DNA of 64,000 nt, from the NCBI RefSeq assembly GCF_001649575.2, contig NC_051435.1, forward strand, positions 10,805,940-10,869,939. The letters are read 5' to 3'. Shown piece after piece: positions 13,906-31,563 of the stretch. Under the pieces are notes generated by a model. That model worked only from the letters and a program-made list of their open reading frames with translations. It searched no databases and was not told the DNA's origin. A program made the position numbers and the translations under genes. Position 1 is the first letter of the stretch; each line of letters begins with the position of its first letter. This DNA comes from Kryptolebias marmoratus. Taxonomy: Eukaryota; Chordata; Actinopteri; Cyprinodontiformes; Rivulidae.

Positions 13906-16689
13906 ATGATTGAGAAACATATTAAATCAATTTTTTTTTTAATTTTTCAGAACCTAGATAAAATTAAAAAACATTTTATTTTACAATACACATAATTTTT
14001 CAATCTGACTGAAAAATGGTGTTGATAATGTTCTACCAAAGCAATTAAGGCTGTGCTAAAATGAAAATATCCTGGAATCTTATGCTGTTTAGCCAAATTG
14101 AATGGATCAGTATTTCAGCTGCAGCATAAGAAAGGAAATCTGCTTATTGATAACATAGCAGACACGGTGGCAGACAGCAATAGCCTATTGTCAAATCGGC
14201 AGTGCAGAAACATGGCTACAGAACCACTGCTCAGGTCCTGATGAGCCAAGCCGAGTATTGATCCATCTGGCTCTGAAGACACTGTCGTGTCACCTTTGCA
14301 TTTAAGTGTTATCTTGTCAGCTTCAAATGATCTAGCTGTCAGATCTGGAACAACCTGGCCCATATGATGTTGCTTTGTTTCTAATGCACAGCTGTTTATA
14401 CGGCGGTCCGTGCCAGCAGGATATTAGACTCTAGTGTTTACAGTGTTTTGTAGATGTCAGGATCTTGCCTGATTTGCTCATATGCCACGATCAGGTTACA
14501 TATATGTCTAAAATCCGACGTGTCGTCTGTCTTTGCAACTATGTCAGCAAGATTTCAGCGTTATGCACGGCGGCTCCTTTGTACGTCCACAGATTCACTA
14601 AGTTTTTATTCTAATTACACTCATTATCAGCAGTTTCTTGGTGTCATCCATCCTCTTGGATAATTAAACAGACAGCTAAGATTGAAGCACAAAACATGTG
14701 CAAATTGCTTCAAATTTAATTTCTTTCTTGACTGCAGCAGATGTAGCTCATAGTTGTCTTGTAGTGAAAGGGCCTAAACTCTTTCTGCCACCAAAGTGAG
14801 TATTTCAAAGCAAATTCCCCCTTTTTTTTCCATCCAATGTTCCTTACATCACTGTAACAACAATATCCCCACAATACAGGAATCAAAGTATTAATTTCTA
14901 TTTAGTCATTCACATTTTTCTCTGCCCCCTTTTTTTTCTTCTTTCCTTATTATCAAGTTATCTGTACAGCAGTTTAGCTTCCCACTTTTTTTTTTTAAAA
15001 GAAGTTGATTTTCTTGATAACACTTCAGTCCGGTGAGCGTTTTGAGCATCTATAAAGGTGACAGTGGGATGTCGCCCAGGAGTCAGCACGTGTTGGAGCA
15101 CACTGGTGAGGCTGTGAGGATGGATTTTTCTTTCTTTTTTTTTTTGTATTAAACGCTACTGTCTGAAATTTTAACCCTTTTATGCCGTGAAACATGTGGA
15201 TTAAACATGTTAAATAAAAGGGAATTGATCACCTCCTGTATGCCTTTATGAGCGTTCCAGCCGAAAAAGTTTCTTAGGAAGATAAACCAGTTTCCACTTT
15301 TTTTTTTTTCTTTTTTTTTTGTTTGTGGCAGCAGTCTGGATGTGAGTGGTGGAGACATATATCATGACACATTTATTTTCCCCCCTCAACTTGGAACACA
15401 GTTCTCTTCCCTGTAGAATTCAGAACTGATCATTAACCTTTCCTTTGGTTCCTTCCCTTGCCTGGTCACATTTCCTCTCTATTTGGTTCCTGGCCCCATA
15501 TGCCACTTTCCTATTTCCTGCCTGCAGACAGCAGGGAGTAGCTCTATTATCACCTTCCTAGAGCTGTCTTTGAATGTGAGAGGCAATTCCATTTCACTCA
15601 GCCATGGGGAGGAGGAGGAGGAGGAGGAGGAAGAAAAAAAACACACTGTAGAGCACAGAAAAATTGGTATAGGTTTACTTCTTATAGTCTGTAAGGCTAT
15701 TTCGCTTTTTTATTTCTAAGAGAAGAGGATTATCCAAGGCAGAGTCTGTTAACAAGGAGGATTTTGTGGTATAGTTCAAAGGTTAACCGCAGCGTATCAT
15801 GTCTGCTTGTTGTGTGAACGCTTTACCGTCAGCTCGCCCATTTAGAAGTCATCTTTTGAAATATTAACAATCCCTAAAGCAGCTATATTACACTACTGTG
15901 AAGCTGTGCTAAACATAGAGAAGATGCCTCCCATGCTTTCTCTCTCAAGTGTGCTTTACTGCATTTTGCGACATATTACTTGTGTTATTTTTGGGCTTCC
16001 CTCGGTCTTATTCCAGCTTTTATCAGCATTCTAGTTCTTTGGAATGGAAAGGCTCTTGACAATATTGCTCCTGGATAAATTAAACATGAGTTACGCAGAG
16101 TGATAATCTGTGGGCCTCTCTTTTCACACTGCATTCCCAATGAGCTGCGTGTTGGCCTGGTGTTGTTGCCTGTGATTTTAATGAAGATTATTCTTGTAAC
16201 ACGACTGTCGCCTGTTTGCTCCTATTCTCCCCCAAATATTTTTTTTTTTCACAAACTGAGATTTTTTTTTTTTTTGCGTGTGTGCGCTTTGTTTTGTTTT
16301 CTTTCGAGCAATCTGTGCTATTTTTTTTTTGTGGTTTATTTTTAAGAATATTTCTGCTGCAGGTCAATCACTTGTTTGTAACAGACTTAATAATTAGGAT
16401 ACTAACTGAATCAGAAAAGTGTTTTCTGTCTTGCTGTTTTTGGATTAAATATTCATCATCGAGTCTACCGATCGATTAAACAATAAGCTGCCAGACACAG
16501 CTGTGACTTGGTAATTAGTATTTATTTTGGTCTCATCTCAGTAATGTACCGTAGGCTTCCATTAAAAAGAGGAAAAGCTCAAGTCACTATTTTTTTATTG
16601 TTTAGATTTAAGCTGACAGTTCTCAGTAAACCTCAGAGGGGAATGTACGCACTTGGCTTGGCTACTCTTAAAATGGAACTGATGTTCAA

Positions 16690-17310
16690 TAAATAATTTC
16701 AAAGCCACAAACATCAGCCTCAAAAATCACAGCCATTCAATGATATTCATTTGGCATAAGTCAGTTTCATTTCTGCGTGCTTTTCATCGGAAATGGCTTA
16801 AAAAGTGGAGTTCGGTCTGAATTTTTCATGCCGTGCTTCACCGAGGGGACAGTGGCCATGTTCTTCACTTGCAGACGTCTGACGGTGCATGGCAGCAGAA
16901 ATAACAAAATGGTCACAAACCCTGGCTGCTCTCCCCGGGTCACACAGGCTCTTTAAAATTTAACAAGAGCAGCAACAAACCAAACAGTTGATAACAGATT
17001 GGGAGCAGGTGATAAAAGAAGTTAAGGTGGGGCCCTTTTCCGCTGACTTTGTGCTTCCTGATATTATACCCTCAGAATTTGCTCGGCCAAATAATTCTCA
17101 TCAGAGAGCGTGAAGCAGTTGTAATCATTGCTCTCAGGGATTTTGGTACCCAGAGGACAGAAATATTTCACAAGTGTTACTTTGCCTCAGAACTGGTATT
17201 AGACAACATTCACACATTTGTAATTACGCATTCTCTCTATTCATACCATTCTAGCTTCCGAAGAGCTGTAATTCATACCTGACCCTCCTGCAAAATCGTG
17301 TTTGTATTTT
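16690..17310. promoter_or_regulatory. Candidate regulatory element in the tank-tbr1b interval
   Basis: About 600 bp of non-repetitive sequence with balanced base use, flanked by AT-rich DNA. It carries several homeodomain-like cores, such as 'tgtaattacgc' near 17219. It lies 6 kb upstream of tbr1b. Calling it a distal enhancer is inference from position and texture; alignment to other fishes would decide. Confidence 0.2.
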
Positions 17311-20300
17311 TAAAGGATCAATTTTATTGCCCTGTTGTTGTTTTCCTATGATGCAGAAACATCTATAACAGGGAACAAAAAAGACTGGAAGTTAAAAATA
17401 ACTTAAGAATGTGTGTAAATGCATAATATTTAAGTGACGAGTAAATGAAGTAAACAATTCAACTTCACTTACAATATAATTATAATGTGTCTCACTGGAC
17501 TCAAACCTAATATAACTGATAAGAAACATCTAAATTAGTTGCTGTAAGTATATAATAAAAAATTTAATTATAATTATGGTTGTGGATAATTGCAAAAATC
17601 AATGCCAAAAGGATGTAAAGCACTTAAACAAAAAATAAATAAGAAAGATCTGTGGGTCTGTATGTTGTTCTGTCAAGTTTGCATTTATAAATAAACTAAC
17701 TGTATGCAGAAAAAACTAAATATTAGTAAAAGAAAATAATTATGAAATATATTTAAATGAGTGACTGTGACACTGAAAATAAATTTACATTAAAATATTG
17801 GCAAATTATGCTAATTAAGACAACATCGTTTCACTGCAGTTTTAAAAATAATATTTCATATCTGATTATATGACAGAACGATGTAAGTTTTACAATTTTC
17901 TGTACTACCTACCATTCTGTTACTGTTTATTTATGGATAATCTAATCTGTATTTTAATTCAGATAAATCACACATAAGAAATTTAACAAATATCAGTTGT
18001 ATATCATCGTGAAAATGACCAAACTTCCTTACTCACTTTTTTGCAGCCAGTTTTGTGGCGCGCAGGTCTCCTTAAGTTTGCTCAGCAGGTTAATTATCTG
18101 CTCATTAATGCAGCATCTCCTTGGAACCGGAGCACTACTTTACATTTTAGAGCTCCACGTCAACTCAGCGACTGGCTACATGCACGCAGCCAGTATGTGC
18201 TGCTGATTGTTTCCAGTTATTTCCTGTAATTGGTTTACAAACTCCACTGGTTATTAATCTACATGCATGGTGTGTGAAATTAACTGTAGCTTAGAATTAC
18301 TGTGAAATATAATGAGATACTCTTTTTAAGCCCACTGTGCAGTTTGATCAGTTTGTTAAAGTGTGTAGAAACAGAGCAAATGTTTTATTTTTTAATCACC
18401 TAGAAACACTTTTTTAGTATTATTCTTTGTGCTGGATAAAATGGTGTGAAGCCCCTATAGTGCAGTTCTGGTATGGTATTAGCGCATGATACCTGTCACT
18501 TGTATTTCCAGCGAACATCATGATCACCTGTCCTGAGGTTAATTTGCTGTGAGCTTTGTGGTAAAGAATCACGCCCGAGTCTGGTCTGACTGGGCGACCC
18601 TTAAAGGACATCAATAATGAGCAGGTGTAGGAGTGCACTTCTGCGTAGACGCGTGTCTCTGTGTGTCCAGGGAGGACGGCTAATAAGGGTTTAAAAGCCA
18701 CAACTGTCCACTCCGCCCCTTAGCAGGCCTCCAGCTGTCTTTTCTGTCAGAAAGCAGCCTGATTCCCTCTGACAGAGCAGATCACTGATGGCAGGAAACC
18801 ACAGGGGGATACAGTTATGTTAGCATGGCACAAAGCACCACCACGCTCAATCGGATTAGTCTTGCTTGTTAATTAAACACTTAAGTTAACTACTGCTTTT
18901 GTTTTGTTGTTGCCTTTTAAGTCCAGGAGTAAAAAAAAAAGAATAAAGGATACCCTTCACTTTGATTTATTGATGGAAATTGCAATGTGACATCTAGCAA
19001 ACAACATATAAATAACTTAAAGGCCATCTTAAATGCATTCCCATGAAATTTTTAGAGCCGCTGTAATATAAGCCACTACCTGTCATGAATCCCAAATAAC
19101 CTTGGCTCTACCCTCTTAGTTCAGCCCCGTGTGCCTCATTCCTTATTACTGGCCTGACAAGGAAATGTTTACCCATCCGACAAGAGACACGCCATTTCAT
19201 AGTCAGAAAAAAAAGCAATTTCACCTGACTGGAGTAGCACACTATGTCCCAATATCCTTGCTGGCTATAATTTTGTTGTCATTTTGTGTGCTGTGATCAC
19301 ATCATTGAAGTGACAGTGCTGGGCATTAGGTAAAGTCCCTAAGCTGGTGCTCACTTTCAGGCTTTTTCTCTCCTTGTCATTCACATTGATTGGATTAGAC
19401 CCAGGTGGCAAGCAGATTCCTTTGGCACAACAATAAAAAATGGTGATATGACGGTTGAAGAAACCACATTGTTTTATGCTCAAATTAACACTGTTACACT
19501 GACATTGTTTTGTGAGAAACATGTTTTTATGAATATATATTTTTTTGTATTTTCAGACTTTATTCAAGGATGTCTCTCCACTGTAGAAATTCTTTTTTGC
19601 CTGTTTGTTGTTTCAGCATGTCATTTTGTGTGATTTTGATCAATTATTGGCAAGGTCCTTGTAATAAAATGAAATTACTACTTAAAATTGGTTTAATTAC
19701 AAATTCCATGCCAAACCTAATTAGCCATTCATGTCACCTTGAGAAAGTTTGCATCATCACCGTTTTAGTGCTCTGCCCCTCCCATTTACTCTTTCCAATG
19801 TTAAATCCATCTTTCATACCTTTTTTTGTTTGTTTGTTTGTTTGTTTTGCTTGATTTGAAACAGGTTTTAAATCTAACCGTTTCAGGGAGTTCTTTGACC
19901 AAACAATGGTTCTCAGTTCTTGGGTTGAGCGAACAGCGAGTTCAATCCTGTGTGAATATTTACTGGACTAAGACAAAGTTATTTCAACGGGTGACATTAG
20001 TTCTGTTAAAACAGACTTTTAAGTTCAAGTAAAAGTTTTTTTTAGCTTATTTGGCTAAGAAATTTCATTCAAATTACCAAACAGTTTTAGGCCCTGTCCA
20101 CAGTGAAATGAACATTTAGCAAAACAGACTATTTCTGCTGCATTTGCACCTCTCACCCACATACAAAATTTTGATTTTTACAAATGCCTTCCAATGCAAA
20201 AATTTTGGATAACTGTTTTTAGTCTCTGTGTAGAGTTGACATACAGGGAATTTGAGAAACAATGCTACAGCCACCTAATTTGGACATACTCAGTATTGCT

Positions 20301-21689
20301 TTTTAAGTAGTCAAGAGACATTTGTCCCGTTTTTTTCCAAAATGTCTCACTTTGTCCTAACTCTGTTGCCAATAAGCTTGAAATCTGTGTTGAAAGAGTT
20401 AAAGGTTGGATCTCACTGGGCTGTGACTGCTCGCAGCTAGTTGGTGAACAGAATCTGCAATGGAGACTCCAAAATGTCTCAAAATTTCTTAATTTTCTGC
20501 ACAGGCTTGCAGTCTTAATGCTTGAATTTTGAACGTTTTCAAAATATTTGTGCAGCAAATTTTCTGCCAAAATAGTCAGACTTCTTTTACGTGTCTTGAA
20601 CCCTTCTGGATTTAGTCTTTGTAAATTGTACATTGCCAGAGCACACCTGCACAGGATGCTGTCTAGGTTTAACCCAGTTGAGAATAAATACAAAAATGGG
20701 GCTAAATTTGCCCGTGTTCATTTCAGAAGTGTGCTCCAGCAGCTTAAATAGTAAATGTTGGGGTGGCTGCAAAGATGGGTAGAAAGTGAGGACAGTGTGG
20801 TTGAAGGAGGGCAACAAAATAATGTGCGCGGCCTAGAATACAGCTTTGCAAGCTGTTCACACAAAGTAAGTGGCTGCTCAAAACGCAGCTTCAAAACGCA
20901 GCTTCAAAACTCGCGAGTCACTTATTCTTAATGACATAAAAAGGCAAACAATGTCAAAAATTGAACGAGCTCCAACTGTTTTGGAAGGACCTTTAGCCAT
21001 GTCAGTTCCTTTGTATTTTTCATGTGTTGGTAATATTGATGTTATCGCCACCTGGTGGTGCAGCGTGTTATAGCGTCCCTGTGTGGATGGAGATATTCTG
21101 TTCAAACAAACACAAAAGAAATTATGTATTGAGTGTTGAAGACAGTGCCTTAAGTAAGCTAAATTAAATTTGCAGAATCAACAGTTACGCTCAGAAATTT
21201 CATCAATTAACTAATCCAAATCCACTTCACTGAAACCAAAGGTTCACACAGCTTACCATTTTAATCAAGACAAAATAGATTTTGCAAGTTCAAAGAACTA
21301 CAGGAAGGAGTTCAGTCAATCATAACCAAACAGCTGCAGAAATTCATATGAAAAGAGATTTAGCAGAACAAATCATCTTTTCACTTAACTTAAAATAGTT
21401 AAGGCAGCCTTTTTACTCTTATTTCTTTTTTTAAGTAATATAACTTGTTAAAGATTAGAGTGCATTGGAGTTTCTTGGTTTGGTTGTAATATATTCTATA
21501 TTTTCCCTATACTGACAAAATGTAAATGTATGCACATTACATATATTATTATTTTTTTTATATAAATAGCTATAGATGCTGTTCAGGGTGAGTCACTGCA
21601 TTATGTTCATCTGGTCAAGGCAGGAGGCAGACATCCTTAACCTGCACTGCTTTATTTCTCCCCGAGGGACAAATCTGGCCACGGGCATA

Positions 21690-22170
21690 ACAAATCAGCC
21701 CCCACCTCTTTGATTACGTCCGCCGGCTAGCTGAGCCAATAACAAAAGAAAGTTAGCCAGATAAACAGGCTCGGCACACCAGCACCTGGGGAGACGCACT
21801 GAGTTGCTGCATGGTTGGTTCAACAATTGGTTTCTTCAGGAAGAGAGAGGGAGAAAGAAAGAGAGAGCAATGCTTATTAGAGATCACGGATGGAAGTGAA
21901 CCATAATCCTGTAATGAGCAGAAAGTGGCCTCTTTTCCTTTGGTACAGACAAGCCTGTGCTTGCATGTTTCTCAGAAATAGATTGCTGGACCCAGTAGCC
22001 CTTCTGTAATGACCCCTCTTGTTAGCTTCAGAGATTCATGGCTGTTCATTAGAGATATACAAAATGGTGGTTACACCCTCCAATGAAACAGGCCTTCACT
22101 TGTGTCCCTTTAACCTTATTTGGTTCAGATGGTCCTAATTGGCTCGTCATACTGCATTATAAGACAACCA
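21690..22170. promoter_or_regulatory. tbr1b: Candidate upstream regulatory element of tbr1b
   Basis: Non-repetitive block 1.2-1.7 kb upstream of the tbr1b start. It holds an E-box (cacctg near 21783), a 'ttcattagagatata' segment and 'tcctaattggctcg' near 22134. The texture is that of conserved noncoding DNA; no conservation evidence is available here. Confidence 0.25.
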
Positions 22171-23109
22171 AAAGTTTTCCAGAGAAGCAGATATTTTCTC
22201 GTTGAGGCAATAATAATGAAATCTATGCTTTATATACGAGGAGGAAACATTAGATGTGGCTACTTAAATCCCAAAACAACAATGTTCATTTTCTCAGACA
22301 GAAGATTTGTTAACAAACACGGTAGAAAAAGGAAGTCTTCATCAAACCGTTTCAACTGAACAGCACTGGGTTAACTTTTCTAAACGTGTCAGTAAATTAA
22401 ACAGGAACACTTGTTTTCAGCTAAAAAAAAAAAAAAACTGTTTAATTACATCCCACAATGCAAGAAACCCCAGATTATTTCTGGAATGATCGGATTAAAC
22501 TCATTAGAGTTGGATGATTTTCAGAAAAAAAACATGTTTCTTTTTTTATTATTATTATTTTAGTGAGTTCATATCCAGTTACCTCCCCCTCAGAGCAGCT
22601 ACAATCACAAGGTGGCTTCAAAATGTTACTAAATTGACATTTTCTGCGCATATGCTTGTATCATAAGCTCCTCCAGTGAGCTTTCCCCCCCCCCCCCCTC
22701 CCTCTCTTATCAGCGCACAGGTTCCTAACTTTTAGCGCATGAAATATTCACCAGCGCTGGGACTCATAAACACATCTACAGTGGAACGCCATGATTTCAC
22801 GCTATATCACAAACATTTTAAGGCTTCAGATGCACTGCCTGTCATGGACTGTCATTTTTCTCCCCCTGTTTTTGGTCTGTTAATAATATATTTTGGTTTC
22901 TCCGGCCGACATACTTTGGCACTCATGGCGCATAAATAGGTAAATAACGCGGGTAAAGGTAAATAACGCAGCTGCAGCCTCAGCCAACAGCAGAAAACAA
23001 CTATTATAATTACTTCCCTTCTTTGTTTTTTGCGTTTTCTTTTTATTATTATTATTATCATCGGGAGAAACAGTCGGAGTCCATATGCTTCCATCACATA
23101 TAGGCCCGT

Positions 23110-23405
23110 GTCACACTACAAACAAATCACTTTGCTCACGGCGCTCCTCAGATTGTTCTAATTAAGAGCTGTCTAATTAAATTACAGCCCCGAGTTAACC
23201 AATGGCAGCACTTGTTTCATTAGCAAAGCTGGCAGAGTGATGGAGAGAAAATCCATCCTGATTGCAGGATGGTGTCAATTGGCTAATTTACCGCCTTCCT
23301 TGCCGCAAGTCGTCGCAAAGACGCTTTTGATGGTGTTAGATTAGGGAGAGGCGTGCGCAAAAGCTTGTGATATAGGTTGAGCTAATCGTTGCATCCTATT
23401 GAGCT
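23110..23405 (+). promoter_or_regulatory. tbr1b: Proximal promoter / 5' UTR region of tbr1b
   Basis: The 300 bases before the tbr1b start codon. They contain two 'taattaa' homeodomain cores (about 23160 and 23174), a CCAAT box in 'ttaaccaatggcag' near 23196 and another homeodomain-like 'ggctaattta' near 23280. No clear TATA box at a sensible distance. The transcription start cannot be fixed from sequence. High information content and lack of repeats fit a conserved developmental promoter. Confidence 0.45.
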
Positions 23406-27690
<4,285 letters not shown>

Positions 27691-28205
27691 ACGTTTCATT
27701 CAGTGGCATTATTTTAGAATTGTTTCGGAGGATTATATGTAATTTTACACTTTTCCCCCCTTTCCTTTTTCGTCATTTGAGCGAATTTCTGCAACAGTTC
27801 TGAGCTTTTAGCAGCATTCTGTGATGGGAATTGAGGAGTCATTTCATCTCACTGCGGGGAGTAAAAATAATCCAAGTCAGGATATTTTTCAGAGATGATT
27901 CGTTTTTTTTTCACCATTTAAAATAAATAAAATAATAGAAACCTTGCTGTGGTACGTTCACTGACGGGCACAGAAATGATCCTGGAATAAAATGATTTTT
28001 AACAAACAGTTCATGTAAAAAAACCCATTCGCAGCCAAATTAAGACTTGAACTGAAAATAGAATAAAAATAGGAAACCCAGGGAATAAAGGTACTTAACA
28101 GCGGTTATAAAAACTGACAAGAAATATCTCTATTCTGACTCAACATTATAAAAAAATATTGCTGCAACATTTGGCTCATTGGGTCCCAGTTTGCCACAGA
28201 ATAAG

Positions 28206-28235
28206 GTGCGCACATCGCATTAAAGATGTGCGCAC
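28206..28235. other. Perfect inverted repeat (hairpin)
   Basis: Arms GTGCGCACATC and GATGTGCGCAC are exact reverse complements (11 bp) around an 8-base loop (gcattaaa). No transcript context is known; it could be chance, a protein-binding palindrome or a transposon remnant. Confidence 0.7.
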
Positions 28236-30399
28236 TGGACAAAAAAAAAGCGTGAAACTGATACATTTACTATTTAAAAGCCAAAAAAACAGTGACAAAA
28301 TAAAAGTCTAGATTGTTAAAATTTGAAAAAAAAAAAAAAAAAAAAAACAACAACCTATAAATAAGATAGGAATAAAGCCCTAAATGTAGAAAAATATGAA
28401 CTGCAATCTTTTTTTTTGTTTTGTTTGGTTTGAACCTGTGGTCCAATTTGAGTTTGCACCGCTGCAGGTTTTCATGGCGTCATTTGGAAACTTATTGAGG
28501 CCTAATTAATGAAAAAAGATGCATATATATTTATAAATAAAAGTGATGCATAATCAGCTGAATGTGCAGCTAATTGGCATGCAGCGTGAAGAAAAAGCTC
28601 CCAGCTGTCAGTGAGAGGTGTGGCGTTTAGTTTCATCTGCAGGCCTTTCCAGAGTAAACAACAGATGGCGATAACCGATCCTCTAATCAGGCAGCGTCTC
28701 CATTTTGGTGTCCGGAGCTCCAGAGGCAGCTGATTTTTTAAAATTTTTTATATTAAAAATAAGACCTTTTATTCATAAACTCACTTCGGTTTCCGTCTGA
28801 ACTGCACTCGCTCGTTCTCCTCTGGATTGTGATCGACACCAGATGGCGATGCTTCTCCACTTGTGTCAGCCGCGGGGCTCCACGCTGCGCACAAACACTC
28901 CGGTGTTTTTCACAAGCCGAGAAACTCCATAAAAAAAAACAAAAAATAAATAAAAAAGCAGGCGCGCAAACACAGAGCATGCGCTCAGAGAACACAACAA
29001 CACAATGGAACCTGCCTTTTTCTGCAGAACGAGGCACACAAAGCCACGTCATCACCCTTTTGTTCAACTTTCATGTCATTCCAAAGGAGACTTGGGTCAG
29101 GTCTGCTCCCCTGCAACACAACAGAACTACTTCCGTTTTTATTTCTACTTTGTGTTTACTAACCTCGTGCTCAGATTGAGTTGTTCTGAGTCAGTTTGTC
29201 ATTTTGAAACAGTGTAGTTGGCATCCATTTTTTTAAAAGAAGTTTTACAACTGATTTTTACTCTTTTATAGTTATTAAATGAGTGTTTTTGTTGTTTGGA
29301 CTAATGCAGACACTTGTTGAAGTTTTGAGTCTTTTCGTTGCTGCTCGGATCATTTAGTTCTTGTTTTGGGTCATTTTGATGGTTTTCCTGTTCATTTCTA
29401 TATTCTAACACAATCACTTTGCATTTCTTTGCCATCTACAAGTTTTTAGCTGTTTTTAGTAATTTTTCAGTCACTCTGAGATGTTTTAAAGTGGGTTTAG
29501 ATGCACTTATATATTAGTTTAGTTTTCAGTTTGCGTTTTTGTTTCTTTCTGATGCTTTCAGACCTGGCATTTTGTTCACACTTACAGTCTTTATCAACCC
29601 CTTTAAGATGCTAAGAGATTTTCTGTTGCCTATTTGAGTCTTTTTGTGGCTGTTGTTGTTGTTGTTATGGCATCGTTTCACATATTTTATACAACTTTTT
29701 TATTGCCTTCCTTTCTATTTTTCTGATAAGAAGTCCAATCAATTCAAGCCTCTCCAGCCAGACATTCTGAGCTCCTGTTATTCCAACACATTCTCTAAGT
29801 AAACTGCCTAATGATAGAATCCTGTAGAAATAAGTTCATAGATGTTATGCTGGCACCAATACTGAATTTGGGAAGAGGAGGACAGATGTGTACCACTGAC
29901 TGGAAAAGGAAGTGATGATGTTGAAGGGCCACAGCTGGAAAAGCTCCACATCTGTCTGTAGGGGCACAGAATGTTAGTTCTCAGTTGTTTCAACAATCTC
30001 TCAACCAATAGATTTGATCTATTTCAACCAATATATTCATGAGTCAGACTGGTTTATAGTAAATGTGCTCCTAATTCCATGATGAGAAACCAGAACAGAG
30101 AGCTCAATCAGCTCTTCTTCTCAAAACCTGATTGAAATCGATAAAAACTAAAATTAATCTCACTTTGATCGTTGACACGAATCACCTAGTGCAGGTTTTT
30201 GCCTCCACTTTTTTAAAAATTCATTTTCTTCTCAGCTTAACTCACATAAACAATGGAACTAGCGTTCCTTGCAGGGTTGCATGTCGCCCGCTGCCTTGCG
30301 TGCCATAGTTTTACACAGAGATCTTTTCTGATCTGTTAGTTGTGATGGGAATCAGTCTCATCTAGCATCAAACCAAACCTCAGCTAACTGCCTGTCAAA

Positions 30400-30870
30400 T
30401 TAACTGATTTATAGCAGTTTTAGTGTTTAGTAAGGCCACTAAGCTGTGGAGGCCATCTTGAATTGGCTCGAGTCCAAAAGTTATTCAGTTGTAGATGCCC
30501 ATCCAATGATAACTTTCTGAGAGTTTCAATAAAGCAAGTCTAGTGATTCATGAGATATTTTGCTAACAGACAGGAAGGATTGACTCCAACAGTTAATGCC
30601 AAAGTTTTAAACAAGGGTATTGCTTAGGATGATAGCACTCAGCATCTGAGAGTCATTCCCAAAACACATTCTAACACCAAATTGTAGCTCTGCATCTGTA
30701 AAACTCACGGACATTTTTGTGTTTGCTGTGGCGGCCATCTTGAACTGGGTTGACTTTAAAAGTTACCCAGCTGTAGTTGGAGACGTCCAAAGATTAGTTG
30801 TTGGGCGTTTCATTAAAATCCTTCCAGTGGTCTCTGAGATATTGCGCTAACAGGAAGACAAAACGAGCTC
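30400..30870 (+). repeat. Dispersed repeat family B, two tandem units
   Basis: 'ggccatcttgaattgg' and 'ggccatcttgaactgg' recur about 290 bases apart, each followed by a (tc)aaaagttat/acc segment and later by gtgattcatgagatatt or gtggtctctgagatatt. Between them come 'ttgactccaacagttaatgc' and 'catctgtaaaactcacgga'. The unit is therefore near 300 bp and partly tandem here. Confidence 0.6.
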
Positions 30871-31199
30871 ACGCGCAGACAGGTGCGTTTACACTGTCGC
30901 CCGCCGCCACGATAATGAGCGCTCTGCATAAACCTGCAGCCTTCTTGTCTCACAATCATTTATTTGCTTATCCATGAAGGTGCAACAGAATAATCCCCGG
31001 GGGATCTGTAAAATATGCTCAAAACTTCAGATTTGGACGCATTACTTCTTCATTTAGTCACCAGTTAAACAACAACAACAACAACAACAAAAACAAGTTG
31101 CTTGAATGTTCTCCGTTTGAATAGAACAAATGGCAAACGCAGAAGGAGAGTCACTGCAGCGTTTTGCTGCTAAAACAGTCTGCGGGGGTGAGTCAGAGT

Positions 31200-31563
31200 C
31201 TAATAATAAAAAAAGCGCGCAGATAAAGGCTAGTTATATAACTCAGGGCAGATTTCACAAAACACAGGTTCCCTTTTTTCATTTTGCAGTCGGACTTCAT
31301 CGCAGCAGCCTCCTCCCTTTTTCTGCTCCGGACAATAAGAACAGCTGGTTTCCTGACGCGCTCACATCAGCCGCAGACACGCGCGTCGCGTTTTTCTCTC
31401 TCTCTCTCTTTTTTTTCTTCCTAATGCTGAGCGAGCATCTGAAGGACGCTCACATGAACATGTGACCGCGCCGTGTGGTCACTCATTCACAAACGTCTCT
31501 GCTCCAGGATTTTTTTTTTTTTTTTTTTTTTTTTTACTGCCTGGGACCCGAAGGGAGAGGAGG
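31200..31563 (+). promoter_or_regulatory. slc4a10: slc4a10 promoter and 5' UTR (proposed)
   Basis: Upstream of the proposed start ATG. A TATATAA occurs at 31236-31242, followed by GC-richer sequence (31290-31500) and a T run at 31509-31535, then the ATG in an 'aggATGG' context. Position and composition fit a promoter/5' UTR, but the transcription start is not determined. Confidence 0.35.

Larger units (their letters stand above)
5701..23100. other. Gene-free intergenic stretch between tank and tbr1b
   Basis: About 17.4 kb with no exon I can recognise. Open frames here are short and lack splice-consistent homology. psmd14, which separates TANK and TBR1 in human, is not seen: no JAMM-domain text on either strand. 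Low-complexity tracts include (TA)n(CA)n at 7486-7518, (GGA)n at 15608-15632, (TTTG)n near 19826-19850 and poly(C) at 22684-22700, besides many T runs. Segments of less AT-rich, non-repetitive sequence (about 7640-8060, 9950-10450, 16690-17310, 21690-22170) are candidates for conserved regulatory elements, listed separately where I give them any weight. Confidence 0.6.
27691..31199. other. Intergenic region tbr1b-slc4a10
   Basis: No gene recognised. Contents: a perfect hairpin at 28206-28235, a poly(A) run near 28326-28347, a GC-richer block at 28750-29070 without a convincing reading frame, two tandem units of dispersed repeat family B (30400-30870), and an (ACA)n run at 31072-31094. Confidence 0.6.

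Noticed and set aside
20265..20817. 142-codon minus-strand frame and overlapping frames near 20.3-20.8 kb
   Set aside because: No recognisable domain. The region (about 20090-21100) has repeat-like texture ('ggccctgtccacag', 'gccacctggtggtgcagcg') but I could not define matching ends, so I report neither a gene nor an element.
28753..29067. GC-richer block with frames on both strands upstream of slc4a10
   Set aside because: No domain, no consistent splice structure; could be regulatory but nothing specific supports it.
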